The notes: a model not told the origin generated them from the sequence alone. DNA of 47,828 bases from CAZERD01 sp964515405 (GCA_964515405.1 CAZERD010000007.1:1-47828); one strand, 5' to 3'. Shown: positions 1 through 9,685, counted from the first letter of the stretch. Program-made: numbers and translations.

Positions 1-70
1 CGGTGGCAAGATGAGGCTTGCCAAAGACTTCGCCGGCAAAGGATTCCACGAGATAAAGTTCTCAGAATAA
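1..70 (+). CDS. C-terminal end of an unidentified protein (5' part outside window)
   Basis: An open frame enters from the left edge and ends at a TAA at 68-70, giving only 22 visible residues, which finish in KGFHEIKFSE. The frame carries no stop back to the window edge. A terminator-like hairpin follows 13 nt after the stop, which supports a real gene end. The visible tail is too short to assign a family. It converges on the glutamate dehydrogenase gene. Confidence 0.5.
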   Translation, partial: GGKMRLAKDFAGKGFHEIKFSE

Positions 71-83
71 AGGATGTAAGGGG

Positions 84-105
84 GGGGGTCCAGAGAAAGA
101 CCCCC
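84..105. terminator. Bidirectional terminator hairpin between convergent genes
   Basis: GGGGGTC at 84-90 pairs perfectly with GACCCCC at 99-105 around an 8-nt loop. It lies between the stop codons of two convergent genes and starts within a run of nine G. There is no good T tract on either side, so termination efficiency is uncertain. Confidence 0.6.
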
Positions 106-115
106 TTGTCCCTCG

Positions 116-3100
116 CTACTGCACCAATTTCTGGAGCTTATCATACAGAAGCATAATGGGATGGAGATTAGTAGGTTTGCTGCCAACTATTGTGTTGAGG
201 TTCCTTATGTATTCGTTGTATAGTTCTTGTTTATCCCTGATAAAGGAATCCGCATCGCTGTTAAATTCCTTTATAACCTTGGTTGAGACTATTGCGGAAG
301 AAACAATGTAATTTCTCAGGATTGAAAACTGGGCTAATCTATCCCAGTCGTTCAGTATAGGCACATCATAAATAAACCTAAATATCTTATCAAATCCAAA
401 AAGTGTCTTGACGTTTTCTATTGATTCTATAACACCTCTGAAGTCCTTATTGAGTAGTTTGGTAATATTGTAAGCGGGTATGAAGTGATCCAAGAAATCA
501 AGCTTTGCTATCTCACATGCAAGCTCTTCGTCAATAAGTTTACTTAACTCTTCTACCCTCCACAGGAATTTCTCCCTAAAAATACCATTCTCTACAGTCA
601 AATCTATGTACTCCCTAAGCCATTCCTTAACCTCACTCTCCATGCTGGTATCAAGAGAAACATTTGGACCCACAAGAATCAACTGGTTCACTGCGAACGT
701 ATCTATAGCATCAAATATGCCAAGAGCTATTTTGTATATATCTTTTTGGGAGATGCTCTTCTCGTACCCAAACAACCTGTTTCTTAAAGGTATAACATCA
801 AGAACATCATAAGCAAATATAAGAGCTTTCATAATTACAGGATAACTCTGCCCACTGAGAAGGTTTATCTTCATCAGAGAAATAGCACCATTGTTATTCA
901 TAACAAGATTCGTCATAAACGTGAAAGCCATTTCATTCCTCAATCTATGGTTCTTGATATAGTCTGAGTACTTTTCTTTCAGAGCGGGTGTGAAATACAT
1001 GACAGCATACTGTTCTATAGTGTCCTCACTAAATACCTCTTTACTCAACAGAAGTTCGTTATAAACGAACATCTTAGCAAGAGAAAGAATAACGCATAGT
1101 TCTGGTCTCGTGTAGCCTACCCCGTGCGTAAGCCTCGAGAACAACTCCTTTCTTGTAGGGAACGGATAATCCTCCTTATGAACAATGCCCTTATCTATAA
1201 GGAATTTTGTCAGATCGTAGAAAAGATCCGACTCACTAATAGACCTGTACTCATCCAAGGAGACCGCAAAACTCTGCATGTAATTATGACCTAGTACCTT
1301 TTGAGCCACTTCATCTGTTACCGATTTCAGTATCTTGTTTCTCTCTTTTATATCCTTTATCACTTCCCTTTTTAGAAGGTCATTGAGCAATATCTTTATA
1401 TTTACCTCATGGTCTGACATATCAACGCCAGCAGAGTTATCAAGGGCATCTGTATTTATCTTTCCTCCCTTCAATGCAAACTCAATACGAGCTTTCTGGG
1501 TTATACCCAAATTTCCACCCTCGCCTATTATCTTCGCCCTAACCTCATCAACATCCACTCTAACAGAGTCATTTATTCTATCACCTACTTCTTCATTTGT
1601 TTCTTTGGACGATTTTATGTATGTACCTATACCACCGTTCCACAGCAAATCAACATCAGCCTTTAAAAGCAATCTGATTATTTCCTCACCGGAAAGCTTG
1701 TCAGCTTCTGTTCCAAGGAATTCTTTGACCTCAGGTGTTAACTTTACAGATTTAGCATTCCTGTCACAGATAAAGCCACCTTTTGAGAGGAGTTTCCTAT
1801 CGTAATGCTTCCAAGTTAGCACTTCATCAAAGAGTCTTTTCCTCTCCTTATAAGAAATCTCTGGATCTGGATTAGGATCCAAGAATATCTCTATATGGTT
1901 GAAAGCACCCTTAAGTAGTATATTCTTTGATAGGAGCATACCGTTGCCGAACACATCTCCACTCATGTCACCTATACCCACAACTGAGAATGTTTCTTTA
2001 TATATATCCTTTCCCAATTCTCTAAAGTGCCTCTCAACACATACCCATGCTCCTCTTGCTGTTATACCCAATTCCTTATGGTCGTATCCGTATTTACCAC
2101 CTGACGCAAAAGCATCCCCAAGCCAAAAATCATACTCTCTTTCAGCTATCTCGTTAGCTATGTCTGAGAACGTTGCGGTTCCCTTATCCGCAGCTACAAC
2201 AAGGTACGGATCAAGGTCATCCCTTCTAATGACACCGTCCGGAGAAATACACTCATCACCCTTATAGTTATCCGTCAGATCCAATATTCCTCTAATGAGT
2301 GTTTTGTAAGCAAGCTTGCCATGTTTTAGAAACTTCTCCCTTGAGTCAAACTTACCCTTAACTACAAAACCACCCTTCGATCCAACCGGCACAATAACGG
2401 CATTTTTAACCATCTGTGTCTTCATAAGCCCCAGTATCTCAAGTCTAAAATCATCTCTCCTGTCGCTCCACCTTATACCACCTCGAGCAATCTTACCTCC
2501 TCTTAAGTGACAACCCTCCATAAACGCTGAGTGTACATATATTTCATACATGGGCCTAGGAGAAGGCATAGTTAGCACCTTTGACGAATCTATCTTAAGA
2601 GATATATAGTGATACTTTTTCTTTCTATAGAAGTTAGTCCTAACGGTGCTTTCAATTACGTTCAACATGGAATTCATTATGGTATAGTCTTGGAGATCCT
2701 CTATTGCATCAAGCTCATCCTTTATCTTAGCCTTAATATCTTCAGACCCTTTACCAGCACGAGCCGGAGAAAACAGTGAGTCAAAATATTCAGTGAGCAT
2801 ACCAGACAAAGTAGCATACTTATTAACAGTTGAATATATAGAAGCCCTCTTGAGCTGGAAATTCACCTGCATGAGAAAATTACACATAGCCCTCAACACA
2901 TCTATATACTCGTAGCCCAAAAAGGCAGAGGTTGTAAGCTTATTAAGAGCATCGTTTTCAACAACCCCCTCCCAAACAGCACTAAAATTTGACTTCACAG
3001 TGTTAAGCTTTTTCTCATCACCCTTACCTACCGACTCTATGGAAAACCTCTCTATATAAACTTTATTACCATTAACATCTATTTCAAAGAAGTCCTCATA

Positions 3101-4852
3101 AAGCACGTTCAACCCCAGATTATCAAGAATAGGCATCACCTCATATAGGGATGGCTTATTAAACGAGTACAAAACAAAATTCAGACCCTCCGTACCCTTG
3201 TATATATCAACCTGCTGTTTTTTTGTCCTGAGAAGGTTCTCTATATTACCTATATCGGCTATGGCTTCCTCCGGAGAAACATTAGAGGTGTACTCATCAC
3301 TAAAAGCCCTTATATATTTGGAAGATAAATTCGTGGCAGTTACCGGATCAAATCTCTCAGAAACCCTCTCCTTGAACTCTTCCTGCCAGTTAAACACAGT
3401 TCTACTGAGAGCTTGTTTCAATTCGTCAAGATTTATATCCTCCTTAGCATCCATGCCCACGCTTATATAGTAGTGAATCCTAATTATCCTTGAACTCTGA
3501 GGCATTATGTTATATTCTATATCTTCTGTTTTGAAATAGTACTTCAGGTATTCAGTATACCTATCAATATTCTTTTGGGAGTAGAACCTAACAGGAAGTA
3601 CCGCAACAAGGTAGAATCCATGGACAAGATTGGTCTGTCTGACATACAAACCTACCCTGGATTCAACCTCACATTCAAACAGCTCGTCCAGTATTTCTTC
3701 AAGCTTATCTATGCTTGTTATGAATATATCATCTTTGGGCAAGGTATTAAATATATCTATAAGCCTGTTGTACTCAAAAGAATCTTCTATTAAGTTTTTG
3801 TCAAACAGTATCCTTTCTATCTTCGTCCTTAAAAAGGGTATATTCATTGAAAGTTCTTCAAAGGCCTTAGGTGTAAACAAACCAAGTATAGCATGCCTCT
3901 TAGTAACCCTAAGCATGTCATCAAGCTCAGATATGGCTATAAAATCCATCCTTCTGAAATCATAAACGGTACTGATTGAATTGGTTTTATCAATGGAAAC
4001 AACCTCCGCGTTCCTTATGTTATCCCGTGTTATTTTAGGCAAATCATTTACTGACACCCTATTTAGGAACCTTGACCTGCTAATATCTCGCAATACCCCG
4101 TAACAGCTATCCTTATCAACCTGGATATATATATCATCTCCCTCATGCTCTACAGAATAAGCCCTTATCCCCAGAAACACAAAGTTTTCTTCAAGCAACC
4201 ACAGCAGAAAGGACTTGATATCTTCTATCTCCTTCTCAGATATCTTCTTAAGGTAAATCGGATTATTCAGTTTTCTTACAAGGGTTTTTATGTAGTGTTC
4301 CATGTTACGGAAATCCTCAACAATAACGTTGCAGTCGGATATGGACCGATACAGTTTTTCTCTTATCTCCTCCTCTTGCTTATCGTCTATATTATCTATA
4401 ATGAAAAGGGCATAAAATTCCTTATTTCTTATCTCCTGGGGTAAACTCAAACTCTTCAGTCTACCTTGTTCATCCCTCTCAGAGGAAAATATGGGTTGAA
4501 CGAAGAAATTAACATGCACCTTATTCCTATCAAATATTGAGATGATACTGTCAACAAGAAACGGATTTGTATTGGTGAGTATTTCTATCTTCCTATATGT
4601 TTTCCTCTTGTACCTAACTATACCTGTCCCTACCTTGGTCCCTCTATCTCTTACCTCAAAGAAGGAAAAAGATTCCAGCATTATCTTCTTAGCTGTATCC
4701 ACATCAAATAGTTCAAGCAAACTCTTTGCCCTAACAGGATTTAGACATTCCTCTAAAAACACCTCTAAGAACTCAGAATTATGGGTTCTGTAAAACTCAT
4801 CCTTTCTAATCGCTTCCATCAATTTAGCTAACTCTTCACCCGGACTATTCAT
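116..4852 (-). CDS. gdhB: NAD-specific glutamate dehydrogenase, large (about 180 kDa) class
   Basis: The product oxidatively deaminates glutamate to 2-oxoglutarate and ammonia with NAD, a catabolic reaction. At 1578 residues it matches the giant bacterial GDH family (about 1580-1650 residues). A long, poorly conserved N-terminal regulatory part precedes the catalytic core. Core signatures are RGGIRWSDRRDDFR near residue 790, the SKGGFVVKG lysine motif near 827, GDMSGDVFGNGM near 964 and the nucleotide-site region IGEGGNLGITQKARIEFA near 1110. The ATG has a strong ribosome site (AGGGAGG, 8 nt upstream). It is the last gene of the minus-strand fab run, 51 nt after a HAD phosphatase, and may be cotranscribed or have its own promoter. 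A catabolic GDH fits the amino-acid fermentation genes elsewhere in the window. Regulation of this class by amino acids is known in other species but not visible here. Confidence 0.95.
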   Translation of the reverse strand: MNSPGEELAKLMEAIRKDEFYRTHNSEFLEVFLEECLNPVRAKSLLELFDVDTAKKIMLESFSFFEVRDRGTKVGTGIVRYKRKTYRKIEILTNTNPFLVDSIISIFDRNKVHVNFFVQPIFSSERDEQGRLKSLSLPQEIRNKEFYALFIIDNIDDKQEEEIREKLYRSISDCNVIVEDFRNMEHYIKTLVRKLNNPIYLKKISEKEIEDIKSFLLWLLEENFVFLGIRAYSVEHEGDDIYIQVDKDSCYGVLRDISRSRFLNRVSVNDLPKITRDNIRNAEVVSIDKTNSISTVYDFRRMDFIAISELDDMLRVTKRHAILGLFTPKAFEELSMNIPFLRTKIERILFDKNLIEDSFEYNRLIDIFNTLPKDDIFITSIDKLEEILDELFECEVESRVGLYVRQTNLVHGFYLVAVLPVRFYSQKNIDRYTEYLKYYFKTEDIEYNIMPQSSRIIRIHYYISVGMDAKEDINLDELKQALSRTVFNWQEEFKERVSERFDPVTATNLSSKYIRAFSDEYTSNVSPEEAIADIGNIENLLRTKKQQVDIYKGTEGLNFVLYSFNKPSLYEVMPILDNLGLNVLYEDFFEIDVNGNKVYIERFSIESVGKGDEKKLNTVKSNFSAVWEGVVENDALNKLTTSAFLGYEYIDVLRAMCNFLMQVNFQLKRASIYSTVNKYATLSGMLTEYFDSLFSPARAGKGSEDIKAKIKDELDAIEDLQDYTIMNSMLNVIESTVRTNFYRKKKYHYISLKIDSSKVLTMPSPRPMYEIYVHSAFMEGCHLRGGKIARGGIRWSDRRDDFRLEILGLMKTQMVKNAVIVPVGSKGGFVVKGKFDSREKFLKHGKLAYKTLIRGILDLTDNYKGDECISPDGVIRRDDLDPYLVVAADKGTATFSDIANEIAEREYDFWLGDAFASGGKYGYDHKELGITARGAWVCVERHFRELGKDIYKETFSVVGIGDMSGDVFGNGMLLSKNILLKGAFNHIEIFLDPNPDPEISYKERKRLFDEVLTWKHYDRKLLSKGGFICDRNAKSVKLTPEVKEFLGTEADKLSGEEIIRLLLKADVDLLWNGGIGTYIKSSKETNEEVGDRINDSVRVDVDEVRAKIIGEGGNLGITQKARIEFALKGGKINTDALDNSAGVDMSDHEVNIKILLNDLLKREVIKDIKERNKILKSVTDEVAQKVLGHNYMQSFAVSLDEYRSISESDLFYDLTKFLIDKGIVHKEDYPFPTRKELFSRLTHGVGYTRPELCVILSLAKMFVYNELLLSKEVFSEDTIEQYAVMYFTPALKEKYSDYIKNHRLRNEMAFTFMTNLVMNNNGAISLMKINLLSGQSYPVIMKALIFAYDVLDVIPLRNRLFGYEKSISQKDIYKIALGIFDAIDTFAVNQLILVGPNVSLDTSMESEVKEWLREYIDLTVENGIFREKFLWRVEELSKLIDEELACEIAKLDFLDHFIPAYNITKLLNKDFRGVIESIENVKTLFGFDKIFRFIYDVPILNDWDRLAQFSILRNYIVSSAIVSTKVIKEFNSDADSFIRDKQELYNEYIRNLNTIVGSKPTNLHPIMLLYDKLQKLVQ

Positions 4853-4873
4853 CTCAAAAACCTCCCTGGTTTT

Positions 4874-4902
4874 TTTAGGGTGATAATACCTATTTCCCTA
4901 AA
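4874..4902. repeat. Inverted repeat between HAD phosphatase and gdhB
   Basis: TTTAGGG at 4874-4880 and CCCTAAA at 4896-4902 form 7-bp arms around a 15-nt loop. They fill most of the 51-nt gap upstream of gdhB, just before its ribosome site. In the minus-strand transcript this would be a hairpin followed by A-rich sequence, not a classic terminator, so it could be a processing or regulatory hairpin. It could also be chance. Confidence 0.35.
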
Positions 4903-4903
4903 G

Positions 4904-5554
4904 TCAAATGCTATATAGTTTTTCAATATCACGAGGAGAACCAAACACATGGTCAACCTTATACTTATCTAGTACTTCAGGTCCTCTGAACCCATAAGAC
5001 ACCCATCCAACCTTGATACCGGCCTTCTCTGCAGCTAATATATCGTTCTCAGAATCCCCCACAAACAGGGCATCTTGTTTATCTATACCATACCAATCCA
5101 TTATCTTCACTATCTGCAATGGGTGAGGTTTTTTCAAGTCAAACGTATCACCCCCAACTATTTCAGAAAAGTAGCCATGCATGCCAAGCAACCTTAGTAG
5201 CTTCTGAGCCAGGTACTCAGACTTATTTGTCACAACAAACATCAGTACTGAGCGTGCTTTTAGGAAATTCAGAAGCTCAACCATACCCGGATATGGCTTT
5301 GTGTTATCAGCTATATGTCTCTCATAATACTCCAAGAACACGCTCAAAAAATTCTCCCTCAGATCAATCCGACGGTTATATTCCAACACTCTTTCCACAA
5401 GCTTGGTCACGCCATCTCCCACGAACCTATAGATCTTCGACTCTTCTATAGACGGTAGATTTAACTTTAAAAGACCGACCCGGATGGCTTCATAAAGATC
5501 CTTCCTCGAATCAACCAAGGTACCATCCAGGTCAAAAAAGATGTATCTATACAT
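4904..5554 (-). CDS. HAD-superfamily phosphatase, phosphoglycolate phosphatase-like
   Basis: A 216-residue HAD hydrolase with all four motifs: FFDLDGTLVDS near residue 6 (nucleophile and acid aspartates), VTNKS near 108, the KKPHP lysine and FVGDSENDILAA near 163 with the metal-binding acidic residues. A helical cap lies between motifs I and II, as in the Gph/PGMB group. The likely substrate is a small phosphorylated metabolite such as 2-phosphoglycolate, but substrate cannot be read from sequence in this family. I chose the ATG at 5554 over a TTG one codon earlier. It overlaps the fabF stop by 8 nt, so translation is probably coupled to fabF. Linkage to fatty-acid genes may be only operonic. 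Confidence 0.85.
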   Translation of the reverse strand: MYRYIFFDLDGTLVDSRKDLYEAIRVGLLKLNLPSIEESKIYRFVGDGVTKLVERVLEYNRRIDLRENFLSVFLEYYERHIADNTKPYPGMVELLNFLKARSVLMFVVTNKSEYLAQKLLRLLGMHGYFSEIVGGDTFDLKKPHPLQIVKIMDWYGIDKQDALFVGDSENDILAAEKAGIKVGWVSYGFRGPEVLDKYKVDHVFGSPRDIEKLYSI

Positions 5555-6785
5555 CAAACTTCTTAAAAGCTAAAACAGCGTTAGCACCTCCAAATCCAAA
5601 TGCATTGGAGAGGGCCACTTCTATGGGCCTCTCAACCGGATCATGTGGTGCATAAAATAGATCACACTCATCATCCGGTTCATCAAGGTTAATAGTAGGA
5701 GGTACAACAGACTTGACAATGGATAAAACAGTGAACACAGCTTCTATACCACCTGCAGCCCCCAGGGCGTGACCTGTCATTGACTTGGTTGCGCTAACCA
5801 CTATATCATAAGCATGTTCCCCGAATACCTTCTTTATAGCTGCAGTCTCAACAGAATCGTTGAGGGGCGTTGAAGTACCGTGCGCGTTTATATGGTCCAC
5901 TTCATCCTTAGGTATATGGCCGTCACTCAAAGCCATTTCCATCGCAAACACCGCACCGCTACCCTCGGGATCGGGAGCAGCTATGTGGTAAGCATCATTG
6001 GTCATACCAAATCCAACAAATTCAGCAAGGATTTCAGCCCCCCTGGCTTTGGCGTGCTTATACTCCTCCAATATAAGAATACCTGCACCTTCCCCCACCA
6101 CAAAACCATCTCTGTTCCTATCAAACGGTCTGGAGGCTTTTTCTGGCTCATCATTCCTTCTGGAAAGAGCCTTCATATTTGAAAAACCAGCTATAGCCAG
6201 AGGTGTGATTGTTGATTCCGTACCACCTGTTATCATTACATCACAGTCACCATAAGCAATGCTTCGGGCTGCAAGCCCTATTGAATGGTTCCCGGTAGCA
6301 CATGCAGTAACATTGGAGTAATTGGGACCCTTTATACCCCATCTTATAGCTATATTACCGCCAGCCCCATTAATAATTGCCGTAGGGATAAAAAAGGGCG
6401 AAACACCCTTCTGTCCCCTGCTGAGAAGCGCAGCATGATATTTCTCTATTGTAGGTAAGCCCCCCATTCCAGAACCCACACTAACACCAACTCTGTATGG
6501 ATCCTCTTTATCAAGCTCAAGGCCAGATTGTTTCAGAGCCTCCTCCGTTGCAGAAATGGCGTACAGTGTGAATAAGTCAAACTTCTTCAGATCCTTTTTA
6601 CTCACAAATCTGCCTGCTTCAAATCCCTTGACCTCTGCCGCTATTTGAACATCAAACGACGACGGATCAAAATAGGTGATCCTTTTTACACCGCTTCTCC
6701 CTTTTACGAGATTTTCAAAACTCTCCTCCGCTGTAAGCCCAACGGGGGTTACAGCCCCCACCCCGGTAACTACTACCCTTCTCAT
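5547..6785 (-). CDS. fabF: Beta-ketoacyl-ACP synthase II
   Basis: This enzyme condenses malonyl-ACP with acyl-ACP to elongate the growing fatty acid in the cytosol. At 412 residues it has the usual FabF length. The catalytic triad is visible: Cys162 in VTACATGNHS, His in NAHGTSTPLNDS near residue 303, and His in KSMTGHALGAAGG near 339. The C-terminal GFGGANAVL signature is present. It sits 10 nt after acpP, the usual acpP-fabF order, and overlaps the downstream phosphatase. The Cys-His-His triad with the acpP linkage favours FabF over FabB. Confidence 0.97.
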   Translation of the reverse strand: MRRVVVTGVGAVTPVGLTAEESFENLVKGRSGVKRITYFDPSSFDVQIAAEVKGFEAGRFVSKKDLKKFDLFTLYAISATEEALKQSGLELDKEDPYRVGVSVGSGMGGLPTIEKYHAALLSRGQKGVSPFFIPTAIINGAGGNIAIRWGIKGPNYSNVTACATGNHSIGLAARSIAYGDCDVMITGGTESTITPLAIAGFSNMKALSRRNDEPEKASRPFDRNRDGFVVGEGAGILILEEYKHAKARGAEILAEFVGFGMTNDAYHIAAPDPEGSGAVFAMEMALSDGHIPKDEVDHINAHGTSTPLNDSVETAAIKKVFGEHAYDIVVSATKSMTGHALGAAGGIEAVFTVLSIVKSVVPPTINLDEPDDECDLFYAPHDPVERPIEVALSNAFGFGGANAVLAFKKFDV

Positions 6786-6795
6786 ACCTTCCCAG

Positions 6796-7032
6796 TCACT
6801 TGTTTATATGAGATTCCACATAATCAATTGCATCCTGAACGGTTACTATCTTTTCAGCATCCGAGTCTGGAATGTCAATCCCAAATTTTTCTTCCATGGC
6901 CATAACAAGTTCTACGGTATCAAGCGAATCAGCACCCAAATCTTCAACAAACTTGGCATCTGGTTTTATCTCTTCCTCATCCACTCCCAATTGCTCCATA
7001 ATTATTTTTTTTACCTCTTCCGCAATAGACAT
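6796..7032 (-). CDS. acpP: Acyl carrier protein
   Basis: A small acidic protein of 78 residues that carries the growing acyl chain on a 4'-phosphopantetheine arm. The attachment serine is Ser36 in GADSLDTVELVM, which matches the family signature. I start at the ATG at 7032 because a GGAGGT ribosome site lies 6 nt upstream and the length is then standard; a longer TTG-started frame from 7047 would run through that site. It lies between fabG and fabF, as in most fab operons. Confidence 0.97.
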   Translation of the reverse strand: MSIAEEVKKIIMEQLGVDEEEIKPDAKFVEDLGADSLDTVELVMAMEEKFGIDIPDSDAEKIVTVQDAIDYVESHINK

Positions 7033-7055
7033 GTTATCCACCTCCAAACAAGTTT

Positions 7056-7799
7056 TTAAATGTATAATCCACCACTTACATTGATGGTTTCACCTGTAAT
7101 ATACGAAGACTCGTCACTTAATAGAAATTTTACAACGTTAGCTACGTCCTCGGGGGTACCCAGTCTTTTCAGCACTATGCTTTCCACCAGCATCTTTTTC
7201 TGTAGTATGTTAAGCTTTTTTGTCATATCAGTCTCTATGAATCCTGGTGCAATGGCATTGACCCTTATATTCCTACTGCCAACCTCTTTAGCAAGAGACT
7301 TCGTAAATCCTATTATACCTGCCTTCGAGGTAGCATAGTTGGACTGCCCAGCGTTTCCCATCAAAGCAACAATACTGGACATATTCACAATGGCACCAAA
7401 CTTCTTCTTTATCATGAAACGAACAACATGCTTCGTAAGATTAAAAACACTCTTCAAGTTTACAGAGATGACCTTGTCAAACTCCTCCTCCGTCATTCTC
7501 AAGAGGAGATTATCCACAGTTATACCTGCATTATTAACAAGATAATCTATTGACTTATGCTTCTTGTATAGTTCCTGAACAGCTTTCCCACACTCTTCAA
7601 AGTTGGAAACATCAAACCTCACAAGTTCACACCTGCCTCCATCCTTCATTATAGACTCACACAGCTCACTGGCTTCTTTCTCACTGCTCAAATAATTTAC
7701 AATAACAAAGAGTCCGCTCTTGGCAAGGGACGAAGCTATAGCTGCACCTATACCCCGTGAGGCACCACTAACTAGCACAACATCTCCGCTAAAGGCCAC
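7056..7799 (-). CDS. fabG: 3-oxoacyl-ACP reductase
   Basis: This short-chain dehydrogenase reduces beta-ketoacyl-ACP to beta-hydroxyacyl-ACP with NADPH. In its 247 residues are the cofactor motif SGASRGIG (11-18), NNAG (89-92), catalytic Ser142, Tyr155 and Lys159 in the SSIVALMGNAGQSNYATSK region, and the typical PGFIETDMT stretch. The start is GTG, 2 nt after the fabD stop, with GGAG a few bases upstream, so translation is likely coupled. Position between fabD and acpP supports FabG over other SDRs. Confidence 0.96.
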   Translation of the reverse strand: MAFSGDVVLVSGASRGIGAAIASSLAKSGLFVIVNYLSSEKEASELCESIMKDGGRCELVRFDVSNFEECGKAVQELYKKHKSIDYLVNNAGITVDNLLLRMTEEEFDKVISVNLKSVFNLTKHVVRFMIKKKFGAIVNMSSIVALMGNAGQSNYATSKAGIIGFTKSLAKEVGSRNIRVNAIAPGFIETDMTKKLNILQKKMLVESIVLKRLGTPEDVANVVKFLLSDESSYITGETINVSGGLYI

Positions 7800-7801
7800 G
7801 T

Positions 7802-8725
7802 TTATTCTCCAAATCTTTCAAAATCTGCCACACTGGAAATACAAATAGCATCTACTTTCTTATCCCTCTTTAACATGCTCGCAAGCACATTCTTGGGTCC
7901 TATCTCAACAAAATCATCTGCACCCATGGAAATCGCCCTATCAACATTATACATCCATCTCACAGGTTCTACTATTTGCTCAATGAGATAGCCCTTTATA
8001 CGCTCGTTGCTGCTTATAATATCCGAATTAACATTCTCTATTACCGGCCTAGCAGGTTTTTCAAACTCAACAGAAGACAATACGTTCTTCATCCCCTCCT
8101 TAACCGGCTCCATCAGCCTACAATGGAAAGGGGCACTGACCTTGAGCGGGATAACCTTTCCGATTCCATTTCTCTTTATCACAGATCCAGCTTTCTCTAC
8201 ACCCGCTTTGTATCCAGAGATTATAACCTGATTGGAGGCATTGTAATTGGCTATTTCACAGTAATATCCTTCTTCAGAAGATACATTCCTGCATATTTCC
8301 TCCACTTCACCATGGGCTTTGGTTATAACAGCAGACATCGCTCCTACTCCCACTGGCACAGCTTCCTGCATGAGTTTTCCTCTCTGATGCACCGCTAAAA
8401 CCGCATCCTCAAACTTCAACGAGGATGTAACTACAAGAGCACTATACTCTCCAAGAGAGTGACCTGCAGTAACGTCAAAGTCGAAACCTTTCTCTCTTCT
8501 CATAACCTCAAAGACAGCCACACTAAATACGAGGATGGCAGGTTGAGCATTTTCCGTAAGGGTGAGTTGTTCTTCAGGACCCTCAAGCATCAGTTTACTC
8601 AGATGAAACCCTAAGGCCTCATCCGCTCTTTCCAAAAACTCGCGAACCAAAGCAAATCTCTTATAAAAGTCACCGAGCATACCAACCCATTGAGAACCTT
8701 GGCCTGTAAACATCAAAAATCTCAT
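7802..8725 (-). CDS. fabD: Malonyl-CoA:ACP transacylase
   Basis: The enzyme moves malonyl groups from CoA to ACP to supply extender units. Its 307 residues are the normal length. The oxyanion-hole motif GQGSQ is at 8-12, nucleophile Ser90 is in GHSLGEY, an arginine that binds malonate lies in QRGKLMQ near 115, and the catalytic His201 is in APFHCRLM. The start codon overlaps the fabK stop by 4 nt (ATGA), so the two are translationally coupled. Confidence 0.96.
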   Translation of the reverse strand: MRFLMFTGQGSQWVGMLGDFYKRFALVREFLERADEALGFHLSKLMLEGPEEQLTLTENAQPAILVFSVAVFEVMRREKGFDFDVTAGHSLGEYSALVVTSSLKFEDAVLAVHQRGKLMQEAVPVGVGAMSAVITKAHGEVEEICRNVSSEEGYYCEIANYNASNQVIISGYKAGVEKAGSVIKRNGIGKVIPLKVSAPFHCRLMEPVKEGMKNVLSSVEFEKPARPVIENVNSDIISSNERIKGYLIEQIVEPVRWMYNVDRAISMGADDFVEIGPKNVLASMLKRDKKVDAICISSVADFERFGE

Positions 8726-9678
8726 TTCCCATCACCACCCATTTGGCTACACAATCTATCCAATATACCCTCAGCTTGGGAAACCATGTCCATTATTATA
8801 TTTCTAACAGGTTTTACCTCATTTATAAGCCCAGATATCTCTCCTGCCATAACAGAACCCATTTTTACGTCACCCTCCCTCGCGGCAAGCCTCAATTTAC
8901 CCTCCCCAAACTTTTCAAGCTCTTCTGGTGGAGTTCCTTCCTTTTCAAGCTTCAACAGCTCCCTCACAAACCTATTCTTTATGACTCTCACGGGATGTCC
9001 AGTTGACATGCCACTCACGACAGTGTCCCTATCCTTTGCTTTGAGTATGGCCTCCTTATAATTCTCATGCACAGTACATTCTATAGAGGCTACAAACCTT
9101 GTACCAATCTGCACAGCCTTAGCACCAAGCGAAAAAGCTGCCAAAAGCCCCCTTCCATCTGCTATACCACCAGCTGCTATTACAGGTATTTCTATTGCAT
9201 CAACAACCTGAGGAACAAGAGCCATAGTGGTAAGCTCTCCTATATGTCCACCTGACTCCATACCTTCAGCTATTATAGCATCAGCACCTATGGATTCCAT
9301 CCTCTTAGCAAGCGCCACCGAGGCTACCACAGGTATGACTTTACATTCAGCTGATTTGAACTTATCCATATACTTTCCAGGATTACCAGCACCCGTTGTT
9401 ACAACTCTTACCCCGTGCTTCACCACCACATCTATAACATCATCAACGAAGGGGGATAAAAGCATAACATTAACACCAAAAGGCTTATCAGTCATACCCT
9501 TAGCCTTAATAATCTCACCCTCCACATACTCCGCGGGTGCATGACCTGCAGCTATTATGCCGAGTCCCCCAGCATTTGACACACTTGCAGCAAGAACAGC
9601 ATCTGATACCCAAGCCATACCCCCCTGTATTATGGGGTATTCAATACCCAACAGGTCACATACCTCTGTCTTTATCAT
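8722..9678 (-). CDS. fabK: Enoyl-ACP reductase II (FMN-dependent)
   Basis: This flavoprotein performs the last step of each elongation cycle, reducing enoyl-ACP. The 318 residues follow FabK closely: YPIIQGGMAWVSDAVLAA at the start, NAGGLGIIAAG, DKPFGVNVMLLSPF, TTGAGNPGKYM and AEGMESGGHIGELTTMALV around the FMN and catalytic region. Nitronate monooxygenases share the fold, but position between fabH and fabD and the close resemblance to the streptococcal enzyme as I remember it point to FabK. No FabI is visible in the window. FabK enzymes are generally insensitive to triclosan. Confidence 0.93.
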   Translation of the reverse strand: MIKTEVCDLLGIEYPIIQGGMAWVSDAVLAASVSNAGGLGIIAAGHAPAEYVEGEIIKAKGMTDKPFGVNVMLLSPFVDDVIDVVVKHGVRVVTTGAGNPGKYMDKFKSAECKVIPVVASVALAKRMESIGADAIIAEGMESGGHIGELTTMALVPQVVDAIEIPVIAAGGIADGRGLLAAFSLGAKAVQIGTRFVASIECTVHENYKEAILKAKDRDTVVSGMSTGHPVRVIKNRFVRELLKLEKEGTPPEELEKFGEGKLRLAAREGDVKMGSVMAGEISGLINEVKPVRNIIMDMVSQAEGILDRLCSQMGGDGK

Positions 9679-9685
9679 TTCACAC

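Noticed and set aside
80..88. Run of nine G at the left edge
   Set aside because: It is explained as one arm of a terminator stem with extra G residues; no other structure such as a G-quadruplex is supported.
1335..1805. 156-codon plus-strand open frame inside gdhB
   Set aside because: Antisense to the catalytic core of GDH; Ser/Pro/Phe-rich shadow.
4145..4444. 99-codon plus-strand open frame inside gdhB
   Set aside because: It is antisense to a well-conserved gene, and its composition is that of a shadow frame.
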